Shown here: piece by piece, positions 9,801 through 18,651 of the stretch
Layout: each line of letters starts with the position of its first letter
Numbering within the stretch: position 1 is the stretch's first letter
Assembly: GCA_023667055.1 (NCBI GenBank)
Contig: JAMPAV010000002.1
Span: 1-64,000, forward strand
Length of the DNA stretch: 64,000 bases
From: Muribaculum sp.
Lineage (GTDB): Bacteria; Bacteroidota; Bacteroidia; Bacteroidales; Muribaculaceae
Reading direction: 5' to 3'
Notes under the pieces: model-generated
Database searches by the model: none
The model's input: the letters and a program-made list of their open reading frames with translations, nothing else
What the model was told of the DNA's origin: nothing
Made by a program: the position numbers and the translations under genes

Positions 9801-10805
9801 TACTGTTTTCAGTTCTTTGACAACATTGTCAAGATTGTCAAGGGTATCGACATCTTTCATTTGACGTCGGAATTCCTCGTTGGCTTCCTTTTTTGACGCC
9901 AAAATCCTTCCATATTGTTCAGCTCTTGCACCAAAATGTGTCTCATCCACTATTAGTAAATCCCAGCAAATGGAAAAAACTTCTTCATGGACTTTCTTCA
10001 TCCGCTCACCCTGTAAATCCTGGAGTGTAAGGAAAAGAACTATCTTATTTCCTTTTTTAAGAGAGTTGTGTAAATATGCTTTATCACTTAAAAGCTCTTT
10101 CTTGTCGGCAAAAAAGTAGCCTTCAAAATTGCCTATACTTTCAACTGTTTTCTTCCATTCATCTTTCACATCCGCTTTTGCCGAGACCACAAGAACAAGG
10201 TGCGCATCCATTTCTTTTGCACAACATATAGAGGTGAAAGATTTCCCAAAGCGCATCACAGCATACATCAAAAGATTCTTGCGACCTTTCTTTAATGCTC
10301 GTTTGAAATTGTCAATGACTTCTTGTTGGTTATTGCGAGGAGTCAGGCATTTACCTCTTTTATATGTAAAAGTTTTAGGCAGGTGATCGGAAGAATACAG
10401 CTGATATCTGCCGTCGTTCATTTTTGCGCTTTGATGAATATCTGTTATCGCCTCATCGATATCTTCAGATGTGGCGTTTTCAAAAAACTCATTGGAATAA
10501 TATGGTATGTTGGGTATGTCATTAGGTTGTAGCCTACGACGAGATTTTATGTCTTCCAAAAAGGCATGGACGGCATAATCCCTAAAAAGAGTGTCATCGT
10601 CTATTCTTGCAGAATGAGTATAAATGTGTTTTAAATCGGGAAAGGCATTTCTCCATTCTTTAAGACGAGTGTCAACCGGACGGTAGGTGTCCCCAACTTT
10701 CAAATAATTGGGAATCGTTTGGGTGTAGAAGGCATAAATATGCGGTTCGACTCTGCCAATAATTATGGAGTCAAGTATATTGGTGTTTATTCGTACTTGA
10801 CTCAT
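6870..10805 (-). CDS. GIY-YIG nuclease / helicase / N6-adenine methyltransferase fusion (restriction-modification type)
   Basis: A 1311-residue multidomain protein. Residues about 15-100 resemble a GIY-YIG (T5orf172-like) nuclease: IYAFYTQTIPNYLKVGDT then TRLKEW with the arginine; the usual glutamate position appears to be aspartate in FRDYAVHAFL. Residues about 150-620 form a superfamily-2 helicase with MRFGKSFTS as motif I, VDETHFG as motif II, LSGTPYR as motif III, and a motif VI-like EEYDQATYRLQNP. After an acidic, asparagine-rich linker (about 690-740), residues about 880-1300 form a methyltransferase with IIDIASKQGEF as motif I and GNPPYMEMN as motif IV, the signature of N6-adenine methylation. 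It follows its partner gene after 2 bases. Likely role: host defence by DNA modification and cleavage. Exact type and target are unknown. Confidence 0.85.
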   Translation of the reverse strand: MSQVRINTNILDSIIIGRVEPHIYAFYTQTIPNYLKVGDTYRPVDTRLKEWRNAFPDLKHIYTHSARIDDDTLFRDYAVHAFLEDIKSRRRLQPNDIPNIPYYSNEFFENATSEDIDEAITDIHQSAKMNDGRYQLYSSDHLPKTFTYKRGKCLTPRNNQQEVIDNFKRALKKGRKNLLMYAVMRFGKSFTSICCAKEMDAHLVLVVSAKADVKDEWKKTVESIGNFEGYFFADKKELLSDKAYLHNSLKKGNKIVLFLTLQDLQGERMKKVHEEVFSICWDLLIVDETHFGARAEQYGRILASKKEANEEFRRQMKDVDTLDNLDNVVKELKTVVTIHLSGTPYRILMGSEFQKDDIIAFVQFSDIADAQAEWDKEHEFDDDTPEWDNPYFGFPQMIRFAFNPNQSSLDRIAKLKREGASLSFSELFRPYSLSAKDGFNKFIHEDVVLDFLKVIDGVKNDSNVLGFLDNERIKAGKMCRHIVMVLPFCASCDAMELLIKENPDSFRNLSDYEVINISGVTRDKRFNDTVNVKQYIAQCESEGKRTITLTVNRMLTGNTVPQWDTMLFLKQTSSPEEYDQATYRLQNPYIDEYEDNGNVIKFNLKPQTILVDFDPERMFRLQERKSQIYNVNTDNNGNSRLKERIATELRISPIITLDHNKLREVTASNILDAVRNYSESRSILDEASDMPIDMTLLDNPNLRSVVDTLNEIDSKKGLSTPANKNTGNQDKDDVDSKISDETSYSNTTENDNNRNDDENSLAKKLSSYFALILFFSFLTDDKVISLEDIIKVIDSSENNRRIAKNLGLSVDVLKIIQSQSNGFTLSKLDYKIQNTNSLNHDNTKEPLERVKTALTKFGRMSVSEIVTPQRIARVMVNILPDDIFSRGPIIDIASKQGEFTIALIDRFGQSIGSKIFSICTSKLAYEFTRKVYQLLEIPIHNIFDSFTSYDLIGEDKNKILSILQNMNLGSFIGNPPYMEMNKGIGNGSNPIYNHFIDVVPEVSGYGVLIHPSRFLFNVGKTPKEWNNKILSNPNFNVRNYWTNCSEVFDNVDVTGGIATTLYNAKAKIGPIGNFSAFDEIRCILDKVKVDSKSSFSNIVYPRDLYKLTETSYIENPAIEGRHSKGHRYDLGSSAFAVYPELFLTQKPVNGDYLSIYGKDKKGRGYRWIKKEYVKTPDNTYFYKIMIPKSNGSGAIGEDGSTPVVGIPVVGEPGTGHTLTFLSIGKFDNSNQALACLKYIKTKFVRLLLGSLKVTQDNPRETWANVPMQDFSDNSDIDWSQSVEDIDKQLYKKYALTDDEIQFVESMIKPMQ

Positions 10806-10807
10806 AA

Positions 10808-11809
10808 TTATTTGTTGTTATTGTTTTTTGCTAAAGATACAAATTCAATCGGATGCCCCTCTTCCCAGTCCATTATCATGCTGTATTTACCATTGTGTGT
10901 GAAGTAATTTTTCATTTTACATCCAGGGCAAGGTATTTTCTTTATTTCATCCTCTGCTCCAAATCTTGGGGTTATTATGGTTTCGTCGTGGCAACTGCAT
11001 GGAATGACAAATTTCAGGCCATCCATCTGCCAGATATTCCAGGAAATGATCTCTGCAATTTCCTTATAGTATGATGCAGGCAGTTCGGAGTTGAATTTTG
11101 CTCTGTGATAATCTAATATTGTATTGAAAAGATTTTTGCGAGCCAATAATATGTTGTCCCCTTGCCATTCGTAGCCGTATGTGGCTTTTAATGCGTGAAC
11201 TGCAGCGTCATACCATTCTTCGAAAGACTGTGTGTTCTCGTCGGCTATGCGAAGTTTGCGGTCAAGTATCCCGATTCTCATTTTCACAGGTAGATGCACC
11301 CCGGTGACTGTATCATAACGACTAACGAGAAACGGAGCTTCTCCGCATGTGATTTCAAGTTGATTAAGTGAGATGTATTCCCGCCACGTCATGCTGTCGG
11401 GGAATTCAATCTTGTTTTCGGTTGGAATCCATGTGTGAGAGCGGTTCGGGTAATCATCTACTTCCTTGTTGAATGCTTCTGTTCTTTCAAACCATTTCTC
11501 GTCAAGCATATTGACCATTTTGTTGCAGACCCAAGAGGGGGTGAATATCTCAGCCATATCGCGGCTGCGTTTCTTCTGAATATGTTTTGCCTTTTCAGAT
11601 CTTGGAATTATGATGTTGCTGTTGACGCCGGTAATGGCATCAATTGTAATCTGGTCAAAGTATTGGTATCCGTCACCTCGATTGGCGTAATTATCTGTTG
11701 CCCAAAAGATATTGCCACCAGTGGTGTGATCTTTGAGCAATATAGACAGCAGTTCCGGAGATAAAACCGGAATATCATTATCTAATTTTTCAGCGTTTCT
11801 ATTATTCAT
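10808..11809 (-). CDS. Methyltransferase-like partner subunit of the restriction system
   Basis: I recognise this as the 'restriction endonuclease subunit M'-like family of Bacteroidetes, always seen beside large helicase-methyltransferase fusions. The 333-residue protein has a methyltransferase-type motif X (MAEIFTPSWVCNKMVNM) and a conserved LEITCGEAPFLVSRYDTVTG stretch, but no NPPY catalytic motif, which the large partner supplies. A C-terminal CSC...CPGC pair looks like a zinc site. The start at 11809 is chosen over 11839 because the promoter -7 box covers 11837-11844, so the upstream codon would not be transcribed. Possible roles are target recognition or complex assembly; this is inference. 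Confidence 0.8.
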   Translation of the reverse strand: MNNRNAEKLDNDIPVLSPELLSILLKDHTTGGNIFWATDNYANRGDGYQYFDQITIDAITGVNSNIIIPRSEKAKHIQKKRSRDMAEIFTPSWVCNKMVNMLDEKWFERTEAFNKEVDDYPNRSHTWIPTENKIEFPDSMTWREYISLNQLEITCGEAPFLVSRYDTVTGVHLPVKMRIGILDRKLRIADENTQSFEEWYDAAVHALKATYGYEWQGDNILLARKNLFNTILDYHRAKFNSELPASYYKEIAEIISWNIWQMDGLKFVIPCSCHDETIITPRFGAEDEIKKIPCPGCKMKNYFTHNGKYSMIMDWEEGHPIEFVSLAKNNNNK

Positions 11810-11836
11810 TATCTTAGACAAACGAGATAGATAATG

Positions 11837-11868
11837 CAAAAGTAATAAAAAAAATTGTCATTCACAAA
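11837..11868 (-). promoter_or_regulatory. Promoter of the restriction-modification pair
   Basis: On the minus strand, TTTG (11865-11868), a 20-base spacer, then TACTTTTG (11837-11844). It sets the start of the first gene at 11809. Confidence 0.7.
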
Positions 11869-12003
11869 ATATTGTAAAATGCATCTAAGTTCATAGAGTT
11901 TTTAATGGTTTTGTTCAAAATGGGGTAAAATTTGTCGTTTGTGCTTGGAAATCGGATTTTTTTAGTAATTTTGTAATTTGATTTAATCAAAATTTAGACA
12001 TTT

Positions 12004-13332
12004 ATGAAGAAGAAATTACTAATGTGCGGAGTCTTGGGAATGACACTTCTTTCGACATCCGTTGACATGAAAGCCGAGGGATATCAGGTGAATACGCTGA
12101 GTGCGAGGCAAATGGGTATGGGTCATACCGGAACGGGCATGAAGCTCGGAGCTGAGAGCCAGTTTTTTAATCCGGCCGGAATGGCATTCATGACAGACAA
12201 TGTTGACCTGTCGGCGTCATTCAATGCGATTTTCGCCACTGCGTCAGCCAAGGTGGATGGCTCCACATATAAGACCGACAACAAGGCATCCACGCCGCTG
12301 AGTGTATTTGCAGGTTTCAGCATATTAGATAATCTTAAGGCCGGTATCAGTCTTTACACACCATACGGAAGCGGCATAAACTGGACCGACAACTGGCCTG
12401 GTGCCACACTTAACCAATCGGTGAAACTCCAGGCATTCACAGTTCAGCCAACAGTGTCGTGGAAGATTATTCCGGGACTTTCTGTCGGTGCGGGTCTTAC
12501 GATAACCTGGGGTTCGGTGGATCTCCACAAGGGACTCATTTCAGGGAAAGAGCTTGATGCTATGCTTGCGATGTTGGGCAGCGACTATCGGTTTGGCATG
12601 ATAACTCCTGCTTCTGTGGCTCTTAACGGTAAGTCATCTATATCATGCGGTGTCAATCTTGGCGCAATGTATGACATCAGTAGTCACGTGACAGCCGGTG
12701 TGAATTTCCGAAGCAAAAGCATGTTGAAGGTGAAGGCCGGAAAAACGGAGGTTTCTTACTCCACTTCGGATCCCGTCATACTCGGAATTCTTTCATCCCG
12801 TCTTGACGGCATATCGAAGACTGAGTTCTCTGCTGAAATGCCATGTCCGGCAGTGCTTGGATTCGGTGCTTCATGGCATAATGACAGGGTGACAGCCGAT
12901 GTTGATGCCCAGCTGACATTCTGGAGTGCGTATAAGACACTCGACATAAGTTTTGAGGGAGCTCCGCAATTTGACCAGCATCTGGAGAAGAACTACCATA
13001 ACTCATGGCTTTTCCGTGGAGGAGTGGAGTGGAAAACGACCCCCAAACTTGATTTGCGAGCCGGCCTGATAGTTGATTTGTCGCCGTGCGATCGTGAATT
13101 TTATAATCCGGAGACTCCCGGCATGACAAAGATAGAGCCCACATTGGGACTCACGTTCCGTCCGATTGATTGTCTTGGCATCAATGTAGGTGCGATGTAT
13201 GTGGCCGGACTTGGTGAAGACAATGCTTCCTACACGAGCACAAACGTTCTGACCGGCCAACCAACGACGTTTACGGCCGACTATAAGGTGCATTCATTTG
13301 TAGCCTCAGTGGGAGTTTCTTTGAATTTCTGA
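12004..13332 (+). CDS. OmpP1/FadL-family outer membrane transporter
   Basis: A 442-residue outer-membrane beta-barrel of the FadL/OmpP1 family, which lets hydrophobic compounds such as fatty acids or aromatic substrates enter. A signal peptide covers about residues 1-24 (KLLMCGVLGMTLLSTSVDMKAEG). The mature N-terminus carries the hatch motif AESQFFNPAGMAFM with the conserved NPA. Alternating hydrophobic strands with aromatic girdles run to the end, finishing in SVGVSLNF with a terminal phenylalanine, as expected for a BAM substrate. It is a single gene; a TAATTTTG box at 11966-11973 may be its -7 element but a well-spaced TTTG is lacking. Confidence 0.92.
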   Translation: MKKKLLMCGVLGMTLLSTSVDMKAEGYQVNTLSARQMGMGHTGTGMKLGAESQFFNPAGMAFMTDNVDLSASFNAIFATASAKVDGSTYKTDNKASTPLSVFAGFSILDNLKAGISLYTPYGSGINWTDNWPGATLNQSVKLQAFTVQPTVSWKIIPGLSVGAGLTITWGSVDLHKGLISGKELDAMLAMLGSDYRFGMITPASVALNGKSSISCGVNLGAMYDISSHVTAGVNFRSKSMLKVKAGKTEVSYSTSDPVILGILSSRLDGISKTEFSAEMPCPAVLGFGASWHNDRVTADVDAQLTFWSAYKTLDISFEGAPQFDQHLEKNYHNSWLFRGGVEWKTTPKLDLRAGLIVDLSPCDREFYNPETPGMTKIEPTLGLTFRPIDCLGINVGAMYVAGLGEDNASYTSTNVLTGQPTTFTADYKVHSFVASVGVSLNF

Positions 13333-13359
13333 CAGTAAGGAAACTTTTTGGGAGGGGGA

Positions 13360-13650
13360 TTAATTGCGCAAGTTCATTTCCTTTTCATGAAGGATGATTT
13401 TGCGCTCCACATCTTTCATTTCACGCAACCATTTGTATTGTTCGGCTTCAGAGCGGGCTGTATCGTAATGGAATTTCAGTTCATTATACTCATTTTTTAG
13501 ATACTCCAGATATTCTTCAGGGTCGAGGTCTTTAGCCTTGGCCCTTAGTCTTCTTCTTTTTCTGAGGCGGAAATATTCTATAATCAGGGCAATGATGATG
13601 CAGATGATCAGGAGCAAGATGCCTACTAATCTTCGGGTGGTACGATCCAT
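13360..13650 (-). CDS. Small single-pass membrane protein, function unknown
   Basis: A 96-residue protein with one transmembrane helix (about residues 9-27, VGILLLIICIIIALIIEYF), then a very basic patch (RLRKRRRLRAKAK) consistent with a cytoplasmic C-terminal domain, and a charged helical tail (about 40-96) that could form a coiled coil. I do not recognise the family. It converges on the porin gene with 27 bases between them. Confidence 0.6.
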   Translation of the reverse strand: MDRTTRRLVGILLLIICIIIALIIEYFRLRKRRRLRAKAKDLDPEEYLEYLKNEYNELKFHYDTARSEAEQYKWLREMKDVERKIILHEKEMNLRN

Positions 13651-13818
13651 GTTGCTATAATATTTTTAACTGTAGATTTTGTTTTACTTGAGGTGTCAAA
13701 AATAGTAAAATTTCATGAAAGCTGCAAATTCTATCACAATTTAGGATGCGAAAATGTGGTATTCATGGTTCGTAAACATATTATATTTTATTTGAATTAT
13801 GCGTATTGAATAATTTGA

Positions 13819-13850
13819 TTTGTATAATTGGAATAAATTTCGTAACTTTG
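13819..13850 (+). promoter_or_regulatory. Promoter of the AAA ATPase gene
   Basis: TTTG (13819-13822), a 20-base spacer, TAACTTTG (13843-13850), 19 bases before the start codon. Excellent match to the Bacteroidetes consensus. Confidence 0.75.
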
Positions 13851-13869
13851 CAAGCAAACTTTAGTATGT

Positions 13870-15048
13870 ATGAAGATTAAAGACAGCAGAAAGATTATCA
13901 ATCCCTTCATTACGACAGGCAAAATACCCACTAAATATTTCTGCGATCGCAGGGAGGAATCAAAACGGCTGATTAGAGAAGTTACTAATGGGAATAATTT
14001 AGTGCTTATTTCCTCACGCAGAATGGGGAAGACGGGGCTTATATCGCATTGTTATGATAATCCGGAGATTCATGGCAAATATGAGACATTCTATATTGAC
14101 ATACTTCAAACGTCAAGTTTAAAGGAATTCATATACTTATTCGGGCGGGAAATATTCAACAAGCTCGTGCCTTCAGGATTACGCAGGCTCAAGCAGTTTG
14201 CTGCGGCTCTACATTCAATAGCCGGATCATTCGGTTTTGATCCGATAACCGGAATGCCGACATTCAATCTTCAGTTGGGCGATATAGTCAATCCTGAATT
14301 GACGCTTGAAGAAATATTCAAGTTCATATCTGAATCAGAAGACAGATGCCTCATCGCCATTGATGAGTTTCAACAAATATGCAACTATAATGAAAAAAAT
14401 GTAGAGGCACTTTTACGAACGCATATTCAGCATCTTGACAATGCAAATTTCATTTTTGCTGGAAGTGAAGCTCATATATTGAGACAAATGTTTACTGAAT
14501 CCGCACGACCATTTTACAACAATGCCTCCATAATGGAACTCAATCCAATAGAACTGTCGGAATATACTGAATTTGCCAAAACCCTGTTTGAAGAAGCGGG
14601 TAAGGGAATCTCGTCAGAATCTATCAGGTTCGTATATCAGATAATGGAAGGCAATACCTTCTATTTGCAGAAAACATTCAACACTGTATTCTCAAAAACA
14701 AGCTCAGGAGAAATTTGCAGCATAGATATGGTTGAAGAATCGTTGGCGGAAATTCTCGGTTCATTTGAAACGTTGTATAAAGAAATACTTTCAGGTATAA
14801 ACGAACCTCAAAAGCAATTGCTGATAGCAATTGCCTCATCAGGAATTGCGCGAGGTATCACATCCTCACAATTTATCAAAAAATATGCGCTTACATCTGC
14901 CAGTTCAGTTCAAGCGGCTGCGAAGCGACTTTTGGAGTCCGGTATGATTTCAAGGTCCGGCTCCGAATATAAAATACAGGATCCAATGTTGCGTCAATGG
15001 CTACTTCTGACCTACACCGCCAAGACAAGTTTGCTTACGCTCGTATAA
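13870..15048 (+). CDS. AAA-type ATPase with C-terminal winged helix (archaeal-ATPase-like)
   Basis: A 392-residue soluble ATP-binding protein. An N-terminal FITTGKIPTKYFCDRREE segment precedes the Walker A loop LISSRRMGKTGLISH (about residues 45-59); Walker B is CLIAIDEFQQI (about 158-168). EAHILRQMF and the NPIELSEYTEFAK region match the DUF234-linked/archaeal ATPase type common in Bacteroidales. The C-terminal 90 residues (ITSSQFIKKYALTSASSVQ then RLLESGMIS) look like a winged helix. Such proteins occur in many copies per genome and their role is unknown; defence or DNA-related functions have been suggested. It has its own promoter and lies upstream of another AAA-type gene. Confidence 0.8.
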   Translation: MKIKDSRKIINPFITTGKIPTKYFCDRREESKRLIREVTNGNNLVLISSRRMGKTGLISHCYDNPEIHGKYETFYIDILQTSSLKEFIYLFGREIFNKLVPSGLRRLKQFAAALHSIAGSFGFDPITGMPTFNLQLGDIVNPELTLEEIFKFISESEDRCLIAIDEFQQICNYNEKNVEALLRTHIQHLDNANFIFAGSEAHILRQMFTESARPFYNNASIMELNPIELSEYTEFAKTLFEEAGKGISSESIRFVYQIMEGNTFYLQKTFNTVFSKTSSGEICSIDMVEESLAEILGSFETLYKEILSGINEPQKQLLIAIASSGIARGITSSQFIKKYALTSASSVQAAAKRLLESGMISRSGSEYKIQDPMLRQWLLLTYTAKTSLLTLV

Positions 15049-15115
15049 ATTGAGAGGGATGTTCATTTGATTATTCATTGGAGCGGATGTATGACCGGGA
15101 CTTTTTTATGGAAAA

Positions 15116-15147
15116 TTTGTTGGTCAAAGAAAAGTTTAGTAAATTTG
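15116..15147 (+). promoter_or_regulatory. Promoter of the first AAA/PD-(D/E)XK gene
   Basis: TTTG (15116-15119), a 20-base spacer, TAAATTTG (15140-15147). The ATG at 15171 follows about 23 bases later. Confidence 0.7.
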
Positions 15148-15170
15148 TGGATGGTTAAAGAATTGTGACC

Positions 15171-16758
15171 ATGAGCGAAGTGAAATACCCTATTGGGATA
15201 CAAACATTCGAAAAAATAATAGAAGAAGGATATCTGTATGTAGATAAGACAAGATATGTGCATGAAATGGTCAGTACAGGCAAGTATTATTTCTTGAGTC
15301 GTCCAAGGCGATTTGGTAAAAGTCTGCTTCTATCTACTATTGATGCATTGTTTCAGGGTAAACGTGAACTTTTCACGGGTCTCGCCATAGAAAACATGGA
15401 ATGGAAATGGGAGAAATACCCCGTTTTTCATCTTGATTTGACAGGGAAGGTTTATGACAAGGAATCTGAGTTGGACGATATCCTTAATGAACATCTTCGC
15501 CGATGGGAATCTTATTATGGTTATTCTCTCGAAGGAAACAGTTCCGATGAGAGGTTTCGTGCATTGATTCTCAAAGCGAATGAGATCACAGGTAAAAACG
15601 TCGTTGTTTTAATCGACGAATACGACCAGCCAATCGTACACAACATTTTGAATAAGAAACTACTTGAGATATTCAAGAAAAAACTCAATGCATTCTATTC
15701 TGTCTTGAAGGCGATGGATCAATATATCAAGTTCGCTATGTTGACAGGGGTGTCACGATTCAGTAAGGTGAGCATATTCAGTGGCCTAAACAATCTTGAA
15801 GACATATCTCTTCAACCTCAATACAATGCTATTTGTGGAATAACGGAAGCGGAACTTTCCCAATATTTTGACGGTGGAATTGATTCACTTGCAAAAAATG
15901 AGAATATAAACAAGGAAGAGATTCATGAAAAATTGAAGTCGAACTATGACGGCTATCATTTTGCCAATAGTCAAGAAGATGTGTATAATCCATTCTGTCT
16001 GCTAAATACATTTAAGAGTAAGATGTTTGGATCTTATTGGTTTGGAACCGGGACTACATCTGACTTGGTGAAGATATTGGAACGTGCCACTTTTTCGATT
16101 CCGGAATTGGATGGGTATCGTTGCAGTGAAAGTATGCTGACAGGTTCCGACATATATCTTTCAAATCCGGTGCCCCTGTTTTTTCAAACAGGTTATCTGA
16201 CCATCAAGGGGTATAATTCTCGTTTTAATCAGTATATTTTAGGTTTCCCTAATAAGGAAGTCATGGAGGGATTCTCTGATTTCTTGATGAATTCCTATAT
16301 GAGGCATTCGGATTCTTCGTTGCTGATTTCAGAATTTGTGATGGATGTGGAGGAAGGAAGAGCGGAGGCTTTTATGGAAAAAATGTAATATTTTCTTTGC
16401 CGGAATTCCCTACGACCATGCGATTGCTGGGAGGCTTGGCGAGGGAGACGAGGGAGTAAAGGGGGACAAGGAGATTCATTATCAAAACGTGATGTTTGCG
16501 ATAATGAAACTGATGGGATTCTATACTCATACGGAGTTTCGTACAAGCAATGGCAGAATCGACATGATAGTGGAGACGGATGATTATATCTATGTGATGG
16601 AATTCAAGATTGACAGTACTCCCGAAAAAGCCCTTGCTCAGATCAATGAAAAGGACTACACTTTGCCATTCAATCTAACCGGCAAGAAACTCATCAAGAT
16701 AGGCGCAAACTTCGACACTACTATCCGCCGCCTTGATGGCTGGCTCATCGAAGCATGA
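15171..16758 (+). pseudogene. AAA-ATPase-like / PD-(D/E)XK nuclease-family gene, frameshifted at a poly-A tract
   Basis: Homologous along its whole length to the intact gene at 28897-30474. The start ATG at 15171 gives MSEVKYPIGIQTFEK, matching the homologue's N-terminus. The ATPase part has SRPRRFGKSLLLST as Walker A and VVVLIDEYDQPI as Walker B, and LTGVSRFSKVSIFSGLNNLEDIS as in the family. The reading frame ends at 16388, right after a run of six A residues (16378-16383). Dropping one A continues into NIFFAGIPYDHA and the nuclease domain with GRIDMIVET and YVMEFKID (the D and ExK residues), to the stop at 16758. So the ATPase and nuclease halves are now separated. Could be a true pseudogene, phase variation, slippage or a sequencing error. 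Confidence 0.85.
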
Positions 16759-16776
16759 AAGTTGTTTGAAATCAAC

Positions 16777-16807
16777 ATCGGCTACAACGAGCAATGTTGT
16801 AGCCGAT
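16777..16807 (+). terminator. Intrinsic terminator after the first AAA/PD-(D/E)XK gene
   Basis: A 12-bp perfect stem (ATCGGCTACAAC at 16777-16788 and its complement at 16796-16807) with a 7-base loop, followed by a T-rich stretch. It lies 19 bases after the stop codon. Confidence 0.7.
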
Positions 16808-16889
16808 TGTTAGTCTTATTTTGTGAATCTCTAATATATAATGTTTGAAGTGCTTTTTAGGTGAAAAGTAAGTCTAATGATTAGATGTA

Positions 16890-18608
16890 TTAGTAAATTA
16901 CATGTTTTTTACCCTTATATATATATATTCCAGGTGCTAATGAATTAAGATTAACGTTTGTGGCATTTTTAATCACGCATACACCTTCTGTGGAATAAAC
17001 ATTGAAAGTGTCATTTTTGACTTCAAAGTTCTCTGAAACAACTGTGCTTTCTTCTCTATGTAAAAATAGACTCCATGGATAAGTTGCAGCATATTTTTCC
17101 TCATATCCTTCAAGACAATGAAGAGTGGCAGTCTCGTATGTGTCTTTGTAAAACAAGTTTCCGCATTCTATTGGTTTTTCAGTAAGGTAATATATATCTG
17201 ACAGGTAATGTCCTCCACCCCACTGATTCCATCCTGCAAAAGCACCATCACCAATATATTTAATAGATGATGGAATTGTAATAGTTTTTAAGTTTGGACA
17301 ATAGCAAAAGGCCATGGTATATATTTTTTCTATGGAATTTGGCAAGTTTAGGCTTTGGAGATTATAACAATTGTAGAATGCACAGTTTCCAATACTTTGA
17401 ACTGATTCAGGAATAGAAATTTCTCTCAATGACATGCAACTTCTAAAAGTATCGTTTCCAATAACGGTGACTGTGTTTGGGATATTTATATTTTTCAGTT
17501 GAGTACACCCACTAAAGCATTCGTTGCATATCTCGCTACAGGTATTGGGTATTGTAATACTTTCCAGATTTTCGCAGTTATAAAATACTCCACCAAAACC
17601 ATACCATGATATATCTGACGCACCACCTTCTCCTCCTAAAGATTTTACTCCTTCGGGAATTACAGCACTCTTAAGTCCGGTACAATTGGCAAATGCACTA
17701 CCTCCAATCTCTTCGATAGAAGTCGGGATGGTGAGATTAATCAATCCGTTGCAACCTTCAAACGTATTCATGGGAATTCCATGTAAGCCCTCCACGAAAT
17801 CAATATTTGTAAGGCTTGTACAGTTTTTGAACACTCCGGTTCCAAATAATCTCTCATCAGCAAATTTTAGTTTTATATTCGTTAGATTGCTACAGTCTTC
17901 AAAAGCATTGCTTTCAATGGCAGTTGATTGATAGTATAGTACCCCATCTATTTTACGTCCACCATCAATGGATGTAAGACCTGCACATCCTTTAAATGCT
18001 TCTTTTCCTATTGTTGTGAATTTGCCTGCGTATGGAATTTTCATATATTGCAGGCTATGACAATTAAGGAAAGCTTGTTCGCCGATTATATCCAATTGTA
18101 TTCTCGATGGGTATTTTTTGTTATTATTCAACCAAATATTTCGAGTTTCAGGATATTCAATAGTTGTTAATTTTGAACAGTTGGCGAAGGCTCTTCCATA
18201 AATTTTAATGGCACAAGCATCAGCATTGACAACTTCTTGTGTCTCATAAAATTCGAGGGAATACAAATTACTGCAGTTTTCAAAGCCCCAAACAAAACCA
18301 GAGCGTTGTTTCAAAGGAATACGAACGCTTGTTATATTTATACAATCTATAAAAGCATCCGGCCCAAAATCATAGACATCATAAATCTTTCCATTATAAT
18401 TGATTGAGGCAGGAATCTCTATTTCTCCGGTAATGTTTTTGTTGGCTGCTGATACCATAACCGGGGAATCTTCTATTCCGGGCATCATTATTTCATAGCG
18501 TAGATTCCCAATGATGAAACTGTTTAAATCACCTTCGTCTGAATAGGCATTGAAAGCACACACCATCTTAAATAGTGCTACAGCAAACAGGTAAAAGTAA
18601 GACTTCAT
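16890..18608 (-). CDS. BspA-like leucine-rich repeat protein with C-terminal sorting-like tail
   Basis: A 572-residue exported protein with a signal peptide of about 23 residues. From about residue 75 to 470 it consists of Treponema/BspA-type (LRR_5) repeats with a core like 'AFxxCxxLxxIxIPxSVxxIG', for example TVIGNDTFRSCMSLREISIP. The last 35 residues (FNVYSTEGVCVIKNA then GIYIYKGKKHVIY) resemble the short C-terminal domain used for type IX secretion and surface anchoring; this is family knowledge, not proven here. BspA-like proteins bind host proteins or other bacteria in other species. The gene follows a ~350-nt structured RNA on the same strand whose U-tract ends 43 bases before the start codon. 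The same arrangement recurs at 30867-32680. Confidence 0.85.
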   Translation of the reverse strand: MKSYFYLFAVALFKMVCAFNAYSDEGDLNSFIIGNLRYEIMMPGIEDSPVMVSAANKNITGEIEIPASINYNGKIYDVYDFGPDAFIDCINITSVRIPLKQRSGFVWGFENCSNLYSLEFYETQEVVNADACAIKIYGRAFANCSKLTTIEYPETRNIWLNNNKKYPSRIQLDIIGEQAFLNCHSLQYMKIPYAGKFTTIGKEAFKGCAGLTSIDGGRKIDGVLYYQSTAIESNAFEDCSNLTNIKLKFADERLFGTGVFKNCTSLTNIDFVEGLHGIPMNTFEGCNGLINLTIPTSIEEIGGSAFANCTGLKSAVIPEGVKSLGGEGGASDISWYGFGGVFYNCENLESITIPNTCSEICNECFSGCTQLKNINIPNTVTVIGNDTFRSCMSLREISIPESVQSIGNCAFYNCYNLQSLNLPNSIEKIYTMAFCYCPNLKTITIPSSIKYIGDGAFAGWNQWGGGHYLSDIYYLTEKPIECGNLFYKDTYETATLHCLEGYEEKYAATYPWSLFLHREESTVVSENFEVKNDTFNVYSTEGVCVIKNATNVNLNSLAPGIYIYKGKKHVIY

Positions 18609-18651
18609 AATATTAACATGCCTTTCGACTCACTTCATAGGCTTTTAATGG

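Noticed and set aside
11810..11839. Earlier start codon for the methyltransferase-like subunit
   Set aside because: The promoter -7 box lies at 11837-11844, so this codon would be upstream of the transcript start.
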